A stretch of DNA of 15,762 bases, taken from contig DDYN01000027.1 of NCBI GenBank assembly GCA_002347965.1, positions 1 to 15,762 of the forward strand, given 5' to 3'. Numbering within the stretch: position 1 is the stretch's first letter; each line of letters begins with the position of its first letter. This DNA comes from UBA2233 sp002347965 [NCBI: Nitrospirae bacterium UBA2233] (GTDB lineage Bacteria > UBA2233). The position numbers were made by a program, and so were the translations under genes. The notes under the pieces are model-generated. The model was not told where the DNA came from, ran no database searches, and was given only the letters and a program-made list of their open reading frames with translations. This document shows, in pieces, positions 1 to 6,858 of the stretch.

Positions 1-491
1 AGCGAATCCCCGAAACAGAAAGGCCCACCGTTTATTACGCCGAAGGTCCAGACGGGTTAAAAACCGAGTGCGATCAATCGCTCCATGCCTGGTTTATACG
101 CTTTTGTGGGGCTGAAAACGTCCATAAGTGTAAGCCCAGCTCCCCGATCGGCATGGAGAGGGTATCCCTCGAAACGCTCTATCTTTACGACCCTGAGGTC
201 ATCTTGGTCCAAGACTCGAGCTTTTATGCGAAAATCCGCCGGGATCCCCGCTGGAAGGTGCTTAAGGCGCTAAAGTCTGGACGTGTATTCTGGGTTCCCA
301 ACGCGCCATTTGGATGGCTGGATAGGCCGCCCCTTTCTTTCATGGGAATATTGGGCGTTGTCTGGCTTACAAGCAGGCTTTACCCCGAGTATTTTTATGG
401 AACTCTTGCCCCTACGGTTCAATCCTTTGCCGAAAAATTTCTGCATATTCATTTAAACGAAGAAGAAGCCTTAGCGTTGATGAAACCATGA
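1..491 (+). CDS. Periplasmic chelate-binding protein of an ABC importer (C-terminal part)
   Basis: This is the 3' end of a gene whose start lies before the window; the reading frame is open from base 3. It encodes about 162 residues of a Peripla_BP_2 (FecB/CeuE/BtuF-type) solute-binding protein, the periplasmic receptor that hands an iron, haem, cobalamin or other metal chelate to the permease. Visible family hallmarks are the segment YYAEGPDGLKTE, the RVSLE...DPEVILVQD block, a DPRWKVLKALKSGRVFWVP block and the late FGWLDRPP motif, which is typical of the C-terminal lobe. The stop overlaps the permease start (ATGA at 488-491), indicating translational coupling. An internal ATG at 153 is in frame but falls in the middle of the conserved fold, so it is not the start. 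The substrate cannot be told from this portion. Confidence 0.9.
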   Translation, partial: RIPETERPTVYYAEGPDGLKTECDQSLHAWFIRFCGAENVHKCKPSSPIGMERVSLETLYLYDPEVILVQDSSFYAKIRRDPRWKVLKALKSGRVFWVPNAPFGWLDRPPLSFMGILGVVWLTSRLYPEYFYGTLAPTVQSFAEKFLHIHLNEEEALALMKP

Positions 492-1477
492 AAAGCCTTG
501 TATCTTTTTTTTGGCTTAGCGTTCTTTTGGTTACGCTTGTATTCATATCTCTGAGCCTTGGAAGATACCCCCTAGGAATGTCCGATTTGTATCGCTTACT
601 CCTGGGTCATGGCAAACTATCTGAAACATCCTGGGCCGTGCTCTTGTATTTAAGGCTACCCAGGATCCTTGCCGCCGTCTTGGTTGGAGCAAGCCTGTCT
701 GCGTCCGGCGCAGTCTTTCAGGCTATGTTCGTCAACCCGCTTGTTTCCCCCGGCATTCTTGGCGCTCTTTCCGGGGCATCGTTCGGGGCGCTTTTAGGTA
801 TGCTTCTTGGAAAAAGCTGGCACCTTATTCAGTGCTACGCATTCTTGGGTGGTATTATGGCCGTGTTTTTAGCCCTTGGCATTGCGCTCATCCTCCGTGA
901 AGAGGCCCTACTCATGCTAATCCTCGGCGGCATTATAAGCTCATCGCTGTTCGCGTCGTTAACATCGGTAATTAAGATGGTTGCCGACCCATACGACAAG
1001 CTTCCTGCAATGGTGTACTGGCTAATGGGAGGACTTTCAAACGTCGAGCCTAGAACTGTAGCCATTACAGCCCCCGTCATGCTGGTATGCATCGTAATGC
1101 TATCCTTGCTTTCACCGTACCTCAACCTATTGAGCCAAGGAGAAGAAGAGGCCAAGTCTTTAGGTGTTAACACGGCCCTCGTGAGGTTGATCTTTATCGT
1201 CTTGTCGACGCTCATTAGCTCCCTCACCGTTATTTTGGCTGGCGTCATTCAAGGGGTGGGACTTGTTGTACCGCATATCGCACGAATGCTTTTCGGGGTA
1301 AACAACAGGACCCTCATTCCCGCGGCATCACTGCTTGGGGCTGTTTTTCTGCTTATCGTGGACGATATATCCAGGACGCTGCTATGGGTTGAAATTCCCC
1401 TCGGTATTACAAGCTCGTTCATCGGAATTGTCTTTTTTGTTGCCATACTGAGGAATGCAAGGAGGGGATGGGGTTGA
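488..1477 (+). CDS. FecCD/BtuC-family ABC transporter permease
   Basis: The product is a 329-residue inner-membrane permease of the FecCD family, the usual length for this family. It forms the channel through which a metal chelate delivered by the upstream binding protein enters the cytoplasm. A hydrophobic helix starts at the N terminus (about residues 5-24). Conserved elements include RLPR at 56-59, NPL at 83-85 followed by SPGILG, the GEEEAKSLGVN cytoplasmic loop that contacts the ATPase, VPHIARMLFG, and the late EIPLGI segment. Several further hydrophobic stretches give a strongly multi-spanning protein. The start overlaps the preceding stop by four bases, with only a weak purine-rich GAAGAAGAAG upstream, so translation probably depends on coupling. 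The gene is AT-richer than the Mla genes, partly because of its hydrophobic codons. Confidence 0.93.
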   Translation: MKSLVSFFWLSVLLVTLVFISLSLGRYPLGMSDLYRLLLGHGKLSETSWAVLLYLRLPRILAAVLVGASLSASGAVFQAMFVNPLVSPGILGALSGASFGALLGMLLGKSWHLIQCYAFLGGIMAVFLALGIALILREEALLMLILGGIISSSLFASLTSVIKMVADPYDKLPAMVYWLMGGLSNVEPRTVAITAPVMLVCIVMLSLLSPYLNLLSQGEEEAKSLGVNTALVRLIFIVLSTLISSLTVILAGVIQGVGLVVPHIARMLFGVNNRTLIPAASLLGAVFLLIVDDISRTLLWVEIPLGITSSFIGIVFFVAILRNARRGWG

Positions 1478-2289
1478 AGCCGCTCATTGAGGCGAGGGGC
1501 TTGAGCTTCTCTTTTGGAAACCGGAAGGTACTCGATAGTATCAGCTTTGAGGCAAAGAAAGGCGAGGCCGTCTTTCTGCTGGGCCCAAACGGGAGCGGGA
1601 AAACGACCCTGCTCAAGCTCTTGCTGGGCTTTTACAGACCCTTAAAGGGCGAAGTACTCCTAAAAGGGAGGTTGCTGCAAAAAACCTCCCGTAAAGACGT
1701 TGCCAGGACCATCTCCTACGTCCCGCAGCTGCACCGCATTGCGTTCGGCTACCGGGTTTTGGATGTCGTCCTCATGGGGCGTACGCCCCACAAGGTGTTT
1801 CTTGCATCCTACTCGAAGCGCGACCATGACTTGGCCCTTGAGTGTCTTGAGCGCCTATCCATTCTCCACCTCAAAGATAAGCCCTATTCAAAGATCAGCG
1901 GTGGGGAACGCAAGCTTACGCTGATCGCTCGAGCCCTCGCGCAACAGGCAGACATGCTCGTGCTCGACGAACCCGCGGACGGCCTCGATTTCGGCAACCA
2001 GGTCCGCCTGCTCGAACACATCGCAAGGGTCTGCCTAGATGGAATAACCTGTATCATCACAACGCACCTTATCGATCACGTTTCCTGGGTTGGAACGCGG
2101 GCTGTCCTCCTGAAAGACGGCAGGATTATCGCAGACGGAAGTCCCATAGGCGCGATGAACGAAAAGAACCTCAACAGCCTCTACGGTGTGGATGTCACAC
2201 GATGCACACTCATGAACGGAATGAGCTTTTACATGCCAAAGAAGATAAGTGTTGCAAGCAGGCCCTCCGTATCGGAGAGGAGGGGGTAG
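1468..2289 (+). CDS. Chelate-import ABC transporter ATP-binding protein
   Basis: This 273-residue ATPase powers the FecCD-type importer. With numbering from the ATG at 1468, the Walker A loop is GPNGSGKTT at 39-47, the Q-loop is YVPQ at 84-87, the signature is ISGGE at 143-147, Walker B ends in LVLDEP at 164-169, the D-loop is GLD at 172-174 and the switch histidine is H200 in TTH. The DFGNQ that follows the D-loop is frequent in FecE/HmuV-like ATPases. The start is ambiguous. The ATG at 1468 sits one base after the Shine-Dalgarno-like GGAGGGG (1461-1467), whereas an in-frame TTG at 1474 is eight bases from GGAGG (1461-1465) and gives a TTGA overlap with the permease stop. The TTG may be the true start, shortening the protein by two residues. 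The 3' end overlaps the tonB-like reading frame. Confidence 0.95.
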   Translation: MGLKPLIEARGLSFSFGNRKVLDSISFEAKKGEAVFLLGPNGSGKTTLLKLLLGFYRPLKGEVLLKGRLLQKTSRKDVARTISYVPQLHRIAFGYRVLDVVLMGRTPHKVFLASYSKRDHDLALECLERLSILHLKDKPYSKISGGERKLTLIARALAQQADMLVLDEPADGLDFGNQVRLLEHIARVCLDGITCIITTHLIDHVSWVGTRAVLLKDGRIIADGSPIGAMNEKNLNSLYGVDVTRCTLMNGMSFYMPKKISVASRPSVSERRG

Positions 2290-2978
2290 GGCTACCTCTA
2301 AGCCTGGTCCTTTCGGCTTTCTTGCACGTAGCAGCCGTTCTTATCTACTGGGGCTATTGCGAGTTTTTAGGAGACTTTCCCAGAAAGGTTATCCTTAAAG
2401 ATTCCCGCGTTCTTCAGGTTCGGTTTCAGATGAACGCTTGCGACGATGCGGAGCCTCAAGCTCAAGCCAAAGAAAAGATACAAACTAAGAAAATCAGCCG
2501 GCCCCCCATACAAAAAAGAAAGCAAAGAAGGCCCCAACAGCCGACAACCCCCCAAAGCGAGGCGAGCAAGGCAAACAGTCTTGACCTTCTTCCGGCAAAA
2601 AGTAAGATAGGCGCAGGTTCTACGACCCCCAACGCTTCTTCGGAAGGTGCCCGCCAAGCACGCGGCGATATAGGACCAGAACGCCCCGGGGAAGAAAAAC
2701 AGGCCTATTTAAGCCACAATTTCGACTATATTCGCCGTAAAATTCAAAAGCACCTTCGCTATCCAGCAATGGCTATGAGATTGGGCTGGCAAGGGAGGGT
2801 TACGCTTAGGCTTATTCTTCAAAAAGACGGCAATGTCGAAGGTATTTCCGTTACTCAAAGCTCTGGCTTCAACATCTTGGATGAAAACGCCAAAAAAACG
2901 GTCGAGAAGGCAGCCCCATTCTCGCCCCCTCCTTTTCCGTTGGAAATCATCCTCCCTGTGGATTACCGGCTACGCTGA
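2202..2978 (+). CDS. tonB: TonB-like energy transducer
   Basis: The 258-residue product has the TonB layout: a short cytoplasmic N terminus, one transmembrane helix (about 31-52), a proline-, lysine- and glutamine-rich periplasmic linker (about 75-170), and a C-terminal TonB domain (about 176-258). That domain shows YP at the first helix, G-x-V-x-L-x-L, a QSSG turn, and an LDENA...PFSPPP tail. TonB proteins carry proton-motive-force energy from ExbB/ExbD to outer-membrane receptors. ExbB/ExbD and a receptor are not in the window. Placement directly after the importer suggests it serves the same substrate. The start is doubtful. ATG 2202 is the best canonical start but overlaps the ATPase by 88 bases and lacks a clear ribosome site. 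A strong site at 2274-2286 precedes no ATG, GTG or TTG at proper spacing. Confidence 0.88.
   Translation: MHTHERNELLHAKEDKCCKQALRIGEEGVGLPLSLVLSAFLHVAAVLIYWGYCEFLGDFPRKVILKDSRVLQVRFQMNACDDAEPQAQAKEKIQTKKISRPPIQKRKQRRPQQPTTPQSEASKANSLDLLPAKSKIGAGSTTPNASSEGARQARGDIGPERPGEEKQAYLSHNFDYIRRKIQKHLRYPAMAMRLGWQGRVTLRLILQKDGNVEGISVTQSSGFNILDENAKKTVEKAAPFSPPPFPLEIILPVDYRLR
2274..2286 (+). promoter_or_regulatory. Strong Shine-Dalgarno-like tract before the TonB transmembrane segment
   Basis: The polypurine tract GGAGAGGAGGGGG ends directly at the stop codon of the ATPase gene (2287-2289). It is a much better ribosome site than anything upstream of ATG 2202. In the tonB frame the codons after it are GTA, GGG, CTA, CCT and CTA. 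The CTA at 2292 is eight bases from GGAGG (2279-2283) and immediately precedes the transmembrane helix, but CTA is not a recognised start. The tract may equally be incidental, since it encodes the last residues of the ATPase. Confidence 0.4.
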
Positions 2979-3005
2979 ACGATAAGGACATGGAGCTCTA
3001 TAGCC

Positions 3006-3020
3006 TTGCCAAGCGGGCAA
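3006..3020. other. Small hairpin between convergent genes
   Basis: TTGCC (3006-3010) and GGCAA (3016-3020) form a five-base-pair stem with a five-base loop in the 56-base gap between the convergent tonB-like and nitroreductase genes. It could slow polymerase on either strand, but no T-run follows in either direction, so I do not call it an intrinsic terminator. Confidence 0.25.
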
Positions 3021-3034
3021 ACAAAGGAGGGCGA

Positions 3035-3709
3035 TCAAAAGCCCACGAGGGTAACCACTTCTTCTAGCGGTACCCGAGGGCTTACGAGGCTGTTGGCCTT
3101 AAACTCCGGGTCGGGATAGCCGATGGCGATGCTCATGACGATTTTTTCGCCCTTAGGGACAGATGCGACCTCACGTATCACCTCGGGGTACAAAACGCCC
3201 GCATGCTGAATGCAGGTGCCAAGCCCAAAGGGCAGAGCGGCCAATGCAACGGCCATCGTCGCACAGCCGATGCTAAACACAGAAGAAAAACCCGAAATCT
3301 CCTCATCGACTGTAATAATGATCGCGTTGGGGGCCTCGAAGAATCGCATCATCTTGAGGTACCACAGCCTTCTTCCTTCCGTATCGTGGCGCTCGATGCC
3401 GACAAGCCCAAAGAGCGCCTTGCCTAACTCGACCATCCTGGAGCGGTATTTTTGGGGGAGGCCCATCGTCATGTAGGTGGGAAACTCGGGCTCTGGGGGC
3501 TTTCCCGCCTCGATCTGGTCCATGACCTTGGCCTTGAGCGTTTCGATGACCGTCCTGCCTAGGACATAGAACTTCCACGGCTGGAGGTTCTCGGAAGATG
3601 GCGCCCTTACGGCCGCTTTGAGAACCTCCAATAGGACTTCCTTGGGGACTGGAGTAGGTAAGAACCCACGGATGCTCTTTCTTTCGTGCATGGCCTCGAT
3701 CACGTCCAT
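3035..3709 (-). CDS. Nitroreductase-family FMN oxidoreductase
   Basis: The product is a 224-residue member of the nitroreductase family, cytoplasmic flavoproteins that usually bind FMN as dimers and use NAD(P)H to reduce nitro, quinone, enone or flavin substrates. The N-terminal ERKSIRGF and the following SSENLQPW segment are the classic phosphate- and flavin-binding stretches. The middle contains SIGCATMAVALAA, and the C terminus has the family pattern IAIGYPD followed by proline-rich residues. I chose the ATG at 3709 because AAGGAGG lies six bases upstream of it (plus-strand 3715-3721). The longer reading frame starting at 3784 adds 25 arginine-rich residues with no homology feel and no ribosome site. 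The gene is convergent with tonB and divergent from the Rrf2 gene. The physiological substrate cannot be predicted. Confidence 0.92.
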   Translation of the reverse strand: MDVIEAMHERKSIRGFLPTPVPKEVLLEVLKAAVRAPSSENLQPWKFYVLGRTVIETLKAKVMDQIEAGKPPEPEFPTYMTMGLPQKYRSRMVELGKALFGLVGIERHDTEGRRLWYLKMMRFFEAPNAIIITVDEEISGFSSVFSIGCATMAVALAALPFGLGTCIQHAGVLYPEVIREVASVPKGEKIVMSIAIGYPDPEFKANSLVSPRVPLEEVVTLVGF

Positions 3710-4136
3710 TCGTCGCCTCCTTGTTTGGATGGCCGATAGGTTAACACGACAACGAGCTTCGACTTCCGAAGCCCTAGTCGCCAAACACCTTCGCCTAGAG
3801 GTAGTTTGGCCCCCGCGGGGATCCCGGCCTCATGAACCCAAATATCTACGTCCGTATAGGATAGCCTAGTACCTGGAGTATCCGTTAGTCAGACCAGGGT
3901 GCTTTCTTCATGTTTGTGACCACCAAACACGGTTCGTGGTTGGTTTAGGCCTTCAAGAAAGGCTCGGCAGGGAGGTTGATATGGCCCACCGAAAAAGGCG
4001 TAGGGATGGGCAGTATAAACACCCCAAGGTCTTTGAGGGGGTCCAGAAGCTGAGCCACTTATTGAACCTCTGTTCGGTTTAGCATGGGCAGGGTTTGTCG
4101 TGCCAGGCGCACTCCTGGGGTTTGTCATACTGAAGC
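3710..4136. other. Gene-free, hairpin-rich region between the nitroreductase and Rrf2 genes
   Basis: About 480 bases (to 4191, including the promoter) separate two divergent genes, and I find no convincing protein gene, tRNA or known riboswitch. The region does hold structure. There is a 10-bp stem with one mismatch at 3922-3944, an overlapping alternative TGTTTG/CAAACA pairing at 3911-3929, and ACCCC/GGGGT at 4021-4042. GAAC/GTTC lies at 4064-4075 and CCAGG/CCTGG at 4103-4118. The nine-base word GGGTTTGTC occurs twice (4091-4099 and 4118-4126), flanking the last hairpin. A CCCCGCGGGG palindrome lies at 3811-3820. It may contain the nitroreductase promoter, operators, or a small RNA; none is proven. 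Confidence 0.5.
3911..3944. promoter_or_regulatory. Two mutually exclusive stem-loops
   Basis: ACCAAACACG (3922-3931) can pair with CGTGGTTGGT (3935-3944) with one mismatch around a three-base loop. The same CAAACA (3924-3929) can instead pair with TGTTTG (3911-3916). Alternative pairings of this type occur in attenuators and regulatory leaders, but a transcript covering this spot has not been shown and there is no T-run, so function is speculative. Confidence 0.3.
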
Positions 4137-4165
4137 TTAAGAAAAGGCGTTCTTTGGGGTATAAT
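4137..4165 (+). promoter_or_regulatory. Sigma-70-type promoter for the Rrf2-led gene run
   Basis: A perfect -10 hexamer TATAAT lies at 4160-4165. Exactly 17 bases upstream is TTAAGA (4137-4142), which matches four of six bases of the -35 consensus. Transcription would start near 4172, giving a leader of about 20 bases before the Rrf2 start codon at 4192. An inverted repeat, AAGAA (4139-4143) and TTCTT (4150-4154), sits between the two hexamers. It is a possible operator, perhaps for self-regulation by the Rrf2 protein, although the arms are short. This is the clearest promoter in the window and the only good one I see for the following gene run. Confidence 0.72.
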
Positions 4166-4191
4166 TTAAGACAAAACATTGGGGGATAGGG

Positions 4192-4614
4192 ATGTTTACG
4201 GCAAAGCTCGTGTACGGGCTCAAGGCGTTGCTTCAGATCGCAAAGGACAGGGAAAGGCCTGCTCATATCCAGGATTTGGCAAAAAGCATCCATGCGCCCG
4301 TCAAATACCTAGAGCAGGTACTTGCAGCGCTCGGAAAGGCTCGGATCCTTACGGCAAAACGTGGGGTTGGGGGAGGCTACTGGATTGCAAGAAGCCCTGT
4401 AGACGTGAAGCTGGACGAGGTGGTCCGCATCCTGGAGGGCAAAGGACACGAGGGGATGCTGTGTGATGCCGGCGGAATCGGGGACGGGGTAGACGCTTGG
4501 CTTCATGAGTTGTCCTGTCATATCGCAAAAAGGCTCGAGGAAACCTCTCTTCAGGACCTTCTAGACCGCGAAAACCTGCTTCGCCAGAACAAGACGACGA
4601 TGTATTATATCTAG
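4192..4614 (+). CDS. Rrf2-family transcriptional regulator
   Basis: The 140-residue product has the Rrf2 form: an N-terminal winged helix-turn-helix (about residues 1-75), where the opening MFTAKLVYGLKALLQIA matches the family start, a recognition helix near 35-47, and the RGVGGGYWIAR wing at 57-67. A dimerisation helix follows. Rrf2 proteins sense iron-sulfur status, redox state, nitric oxide or cysteine-pathway intermediates. This one has only two cysteines, C91 and C109, and lacks the three-cysteine CX5CX7C cluster ligand set of IscR, so it is unlikely to bind a [2Fe-2S] cluster in the IscR manner. It sits 15 bases upstream of a sulfhydrylase gene, as would suit a CymR-like sulfur regulator that also controls its own promoter. 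A GGGGGAT tract upstream of the ATG is the probable ribosome site. Confidence 0.92.
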   Translation: MFTAKLVYGLKALLQIAKDRERPAHIQDLAKSIHAPVKYLEQVLAALGKARILTAKRGVGGGYWIARSPVDVKLDEVVRILEGKGHEGMLCDAGGIGDGVDAWLHELSCHIAKRLEETSLQDLLDRENLLRQNKTTMYYI

Positions 4615-4629
4615 CGAAAGGAGCCTTTG

Positions 4630-5940
4630 ATGCCCGAGGATCCAAAGCCGTTTAGGTTCGAGACGCTTTCGCTGCACGGCGGTCAGTCCCCCGACCCAGC
4701 CACAAAATCCAGGGCCGTACCCATCTACCAGACGACTTCCTACGTGTTCGATTCGCCCGAGCATGCAGAGCGGCTATTTGCGCTCGAGGAGCCGGGAAAT
4801 ATGTACACGCGCATGATGAACCCAACGACGGCCGTGTTCGAGGAGCGGATGGCGCTCCTGGAGGGCGGAGTGGGGGCATTGGCGTTCTCTTCCGGCCAGG
4901 CTGCAATTACCTTTTCGTTGCTCAACCTTCTCGGCGCAGGGGATGCCTTTGTTTCATCCACGACGCTCTACGGGGGAACGTACACGCTTTTTGCCCATAC
5001 GTTCCCCAAGTTTGGAATCGAAGCACGCTTTGTCGAACCTACGGGCATCGCGGCATTTCAAAGGGCGATCGGCTCAAAAACAAAGGCGCTGTACGTGGAA
5101 AGCGTGGGCAACCCAAGGCTCAACACGGCGGACCTGGAAGCCTTGGCCCTACTAGCCCATGAAAACGGGATTCCGCTCGTCGTCGACAACACGATGCCCA
5201 CGCCATACCTCATCCGGCCGATCGAGCATGGCGCGGACGTCGTCGTTCATTCCGCTACGAAATTCATCGGGGGGCACGGAACGAGCATTGGCGGCGTTGT
5301 CGTCGATGCCGGTAAATTTCCTTGGGACAACGGCAAGTTCCCCGGGTTTACCGAACCGGACCCGTCTTACCACGGGCTAAGGTACGTCGAGAAGTTCGGG
5401 CGCATGGCCTATATCCTCAAGGCGCGTCTAACGCTTTTAAGGGACGTGGGCGCGGCGCTTTCGCCGTTTAACAGTTTTTTATTTTTGCAGGGCCTGGAGA
5501 CGCTACCCATCAGGATGGAAAGGCATTCACAAAACGCCATGAAGGTGGCCGAGTTTCTTGAGGCGCACCCCGAAGTCGGCTGGGTCCGATACCCAGGGCT
5601 GAAAACGCTCGATGATTTTCCGTTGGCCAAAAAGTACCACGAAAACGGGTTTGGCGCGATCGTGGCATTCGGGCTCAAGGGTGGATACGAGGCCTGCGTG
5701 GCCTTTATCGGCCACCTTCGGCTCTTTAGCCATCTGGCCAACATAGGCGATGCCAAATCGCTCGTGATCCATCCGGCCAGTACAACACACAGCCAGCTTT
5801 CCCAAGACGAGCTCGTTCGTTCCGGGGTAAGCAAGGACTTCATCCGGCTTTCTGTTGGCCTGGAGCATGTGGAGGATCTCCTTGAAGACCTCGAGCAGGC
5901 CATTAGAAAGACAAGTTTGGCGGTAAGCAAACAACCATAA
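4630..5940 (+). CDS. metY: O-acetylhomoserine sulfhydrylase (PLP enzyme)
   Basis: The 436-residue protein belongs to the Cys/Met metabolism PLP family and is the size of MetY. MetY makes homocysteine from O-acetylhomoserine and sulfide, and some members also make cysteine from O-acetylserine. It carries the N-terminal ETLSLHGG segment, YTRMMNPT with the tyrosine and arginine that bind the cofactor phosphate of the partner subunit, SSGQAA, the pyridine-binding aspartate D186 in VVDNT, and the PLP lysine K211 in SATKF, followed by GGHGTSIGG. The insertion after that block and the HPASTTH motif favour MetY over cystathionine enzymes. I chose the ATG at 4630 because AGGAG (4619-4623) is six bases away; the TTG three bases earlier is too close. 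Methionine gamma-lyase activity is a less likely alternative. It is probably co-transcribed with the Rrf2 gene. Confidence 0.92.
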   Translation: MPEDPKPFRFETLSLHGGQSPDPATKSRAVPIYQTTSYVFDSPEHAERLFALEEPGNMYTRMMNPTTAVFEERMALLEGGVGALAFSSGQAAITFSLLNLLGAGDAFVSSTTLYGGTYTLFAHTFPKFGIEARFVEPTGIAAFQRAIGSKTKALYVESVGNPRLNTADLEALALLAHENGIPLVVDNTMPTPYLIRPIEHGADVVVHSATKFIGGHGTSIGGVVVDAGKFPWDNGKFPGFTEPDPSYHGLRYVEKFGRMAYILKARLTLLRDVGAALSPFNSFLFLQGLETLPIRMERHSQNAMKVAEFLEAHPEVGWVRYPGLKTLDDFPLAKKYHENGFGAIVAFGLKGGYEACVAFIGHLRLFSHLANIGDAKSLVIHPASTTHSQLSQDELVRSGVSKDFIRLSVGLEHVEDLLEDLEQAIRKTSLAVSKQP

Positions 5941-5951
5941 GGACGTCGGCC

Positions 5952-6377
5952 ATGCGGGATTTAAAAGGCATTCTCGTCGGTGTGGATTTCAGCGAGCCTT
6001 CCAAGAAGGCCTTGAGGTATGCCTATGAGTTGGCCAAGCAAACTCGCTCTCGTTTGGATGTCTTGTATGTTTTAAAAAACCCATCCGGCGTCTTCATGCC
6101 CTCTAGCCAGACGATGCTCAAACTAGGCGAGGCGGATCTCGAGAAGGCCAAAGAAAAGCTAGATGAACTCGTTCACTCTATGCCGGCCGAGCTGCCCGAA
6201 TCCTCCGTTCACGTGGTGCTGGGCAGGCCCGACGAGACGATCGTAAGCCAGGCCAGGGAGCTCGGGGCGGACTTGATTGTGTTGGGGGCAAGGGGGCGAG
6301 GGTTCCTGCTTCCGTTGGGTGCTGTGGCCGAGCGGGTTATCCGAAGCGCTCAATGCCCGGTGATTGTACACAAATAA
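5952..6377 (+). CDS. Universal stress protein, UspA family (first of three)
   Basis: The 141-residue cytoplasmic protein has the UspA fold: an opening ILVGVDFSEPSKKALRYA strand-helix with the ATP-contacting aspartate, a central DVLYVLKNP strand, and a C-terminal VLGARGRG...CPVIVHK block. ATP-binding Usp proteins normally end in G-x2-G-x9-G-S/T. Here the loop reads GARGRGFLLPLGA, which is two residues shorter than standard and has alanine in place of serine or threonine, so nucleotide binding may be weakened. An AAGGA at 5939-5943 overlaps the metY stop and is eight bases from this ATG, which supports the start and close coupling. Usp proteins are generally linked to growth arrest and stress survival; the specific role is unknown. 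Confidence 0.9.
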   Translation: MRDLKGILVGVDFSEPSKKALRYAYELAKQTRSRLDVLYVLKNPSGVFMPSSQTMLKLGEADLEKAKEKLDELVHSMPAELPESSVHVVLGRPDETIVSQARELGADLIVLGARGRGFLLPLGAVAERVIRSAQCPVIVHK

Positions 6378-6414
6378 CTCTCCTCTGAACAATAAAACTC
6401 AGGGAGCATTAGCC

Positions 6415-6858
6415 ATGATCCAGACAATTCTCATTCCTGTGGACTTTTCCGAAACCTCCAGCCAAGCGGTGCAGACGGGCAAGGTGTTTGCCAAGAAGCT
6501 CGGCGGCGTAAAGGTTGTGCTTTTCCACGTTGTCGAGGAGATCGAATACTACCCGGGCTTTGTCATGCCCCCGATCTTTGAAGAGCTCAAGGAGAACGCA
6601 CGGAAGGAGCTAGACAACGTCGCTCAAGAGCTTCGGGCAGAAGGTCTCCCTGTAGACGTGGAAGTCGGGGTTGGCTCCCCTTCCCAAAAGATCGTTCAAC
6701 TGGCCAAGTCCTTGCCGGCAGACCTGATCGTAATGGGAACGCACGGCCGTACGGGGTTTTCGCATGCGCTCTTGGGCTCGATCGCGGAAAAGGTTGTCCG
6801 ACAGGCTCACTGTCCCGTCATGACGGTTCGAATGACAAAACCCCAAACGGGCGCGTGA
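6415..6858 (+). CDS. Universal stress protein, UspA family (second of three)
   Basis: The 147-residue protein opens with IQTILIPVDFSE and ends with MGTHGRTG...LLGSIAEKVV...CPVMTVR. Its loop is a full G-x2-G-x9-G-S, so this copy should bind ATP. I chose the ATG at 6415 because AGGGAG (6401-6406) is eight bases upstream and the protein then begins where UspA proteins normally begin. The longer frame from 6364 would add 17 residues that overlap the end of the first usp gene. The 37-base gap before it is the largest within the gene run but shows no good promoter. It is the best preserved of the three copies. Confidence 0.93.
   Translation: MIQTILIPVDFSETSSQAVQTGKVFAKKLGGVKVVLFHVVEEIEYYPGFVMPPIFEELKENARKELDNVAQELRAEGLPVDVEVGVGSPSQKIVQLAKSLPADLIVMGTHGRTGFSHALLGSIAEKVVRQAHCPVMTVRMTKPQTGA

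Noticed and set aside
835-1248. 137-residue minus-strand open frame
   Set aside because: It is fully inside the FecCD permease gene, antisense, with no independent signal.
2990-3067. 25-codon open frame starting ATG GAG after AAGGA
   Set aside because: The purine tract is only one base from the ATG and the frame runs into the 3' end of the nitroreductase gene; no support for a real small protein.
3710-3784. N-terminal extension of the nitroreductase (25 residues)
   Set aside because: The ATG at 3709 has an excellent AAGGAGG site, and the extension is arginine-rich and precedes the normal family start.
3811-3820. CCCCGCGGGG perfect palindrome as an operator
   Set aside because: It is short and simple in composition, there is no second copy and no positioned promoter, so it is only mentioned as part of the intergenic region.
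3927-3944. GGTTCG stretch resembling a tRNA T-arm
   Set aside because: The loop lacks the required A after TTCG, and no acceptor, D or anticodon stems can be built around it.
3889-4293. 134-residue minus-strand open frame in the intergenic region
   Set aside because: It starts inside the Rrf2 gene, covers the clear promoter at 4137-4165, has no ribosome site I can see and a low-complexity, proline-rich composition without recognisable motifs.
6364-6414. N-terminal extension of the second stress protein (17 residues)
   Set aside because: It overlaps the preceding gene, and the ATG at 6415 has a well-placed AGGGAG and the usual family start.
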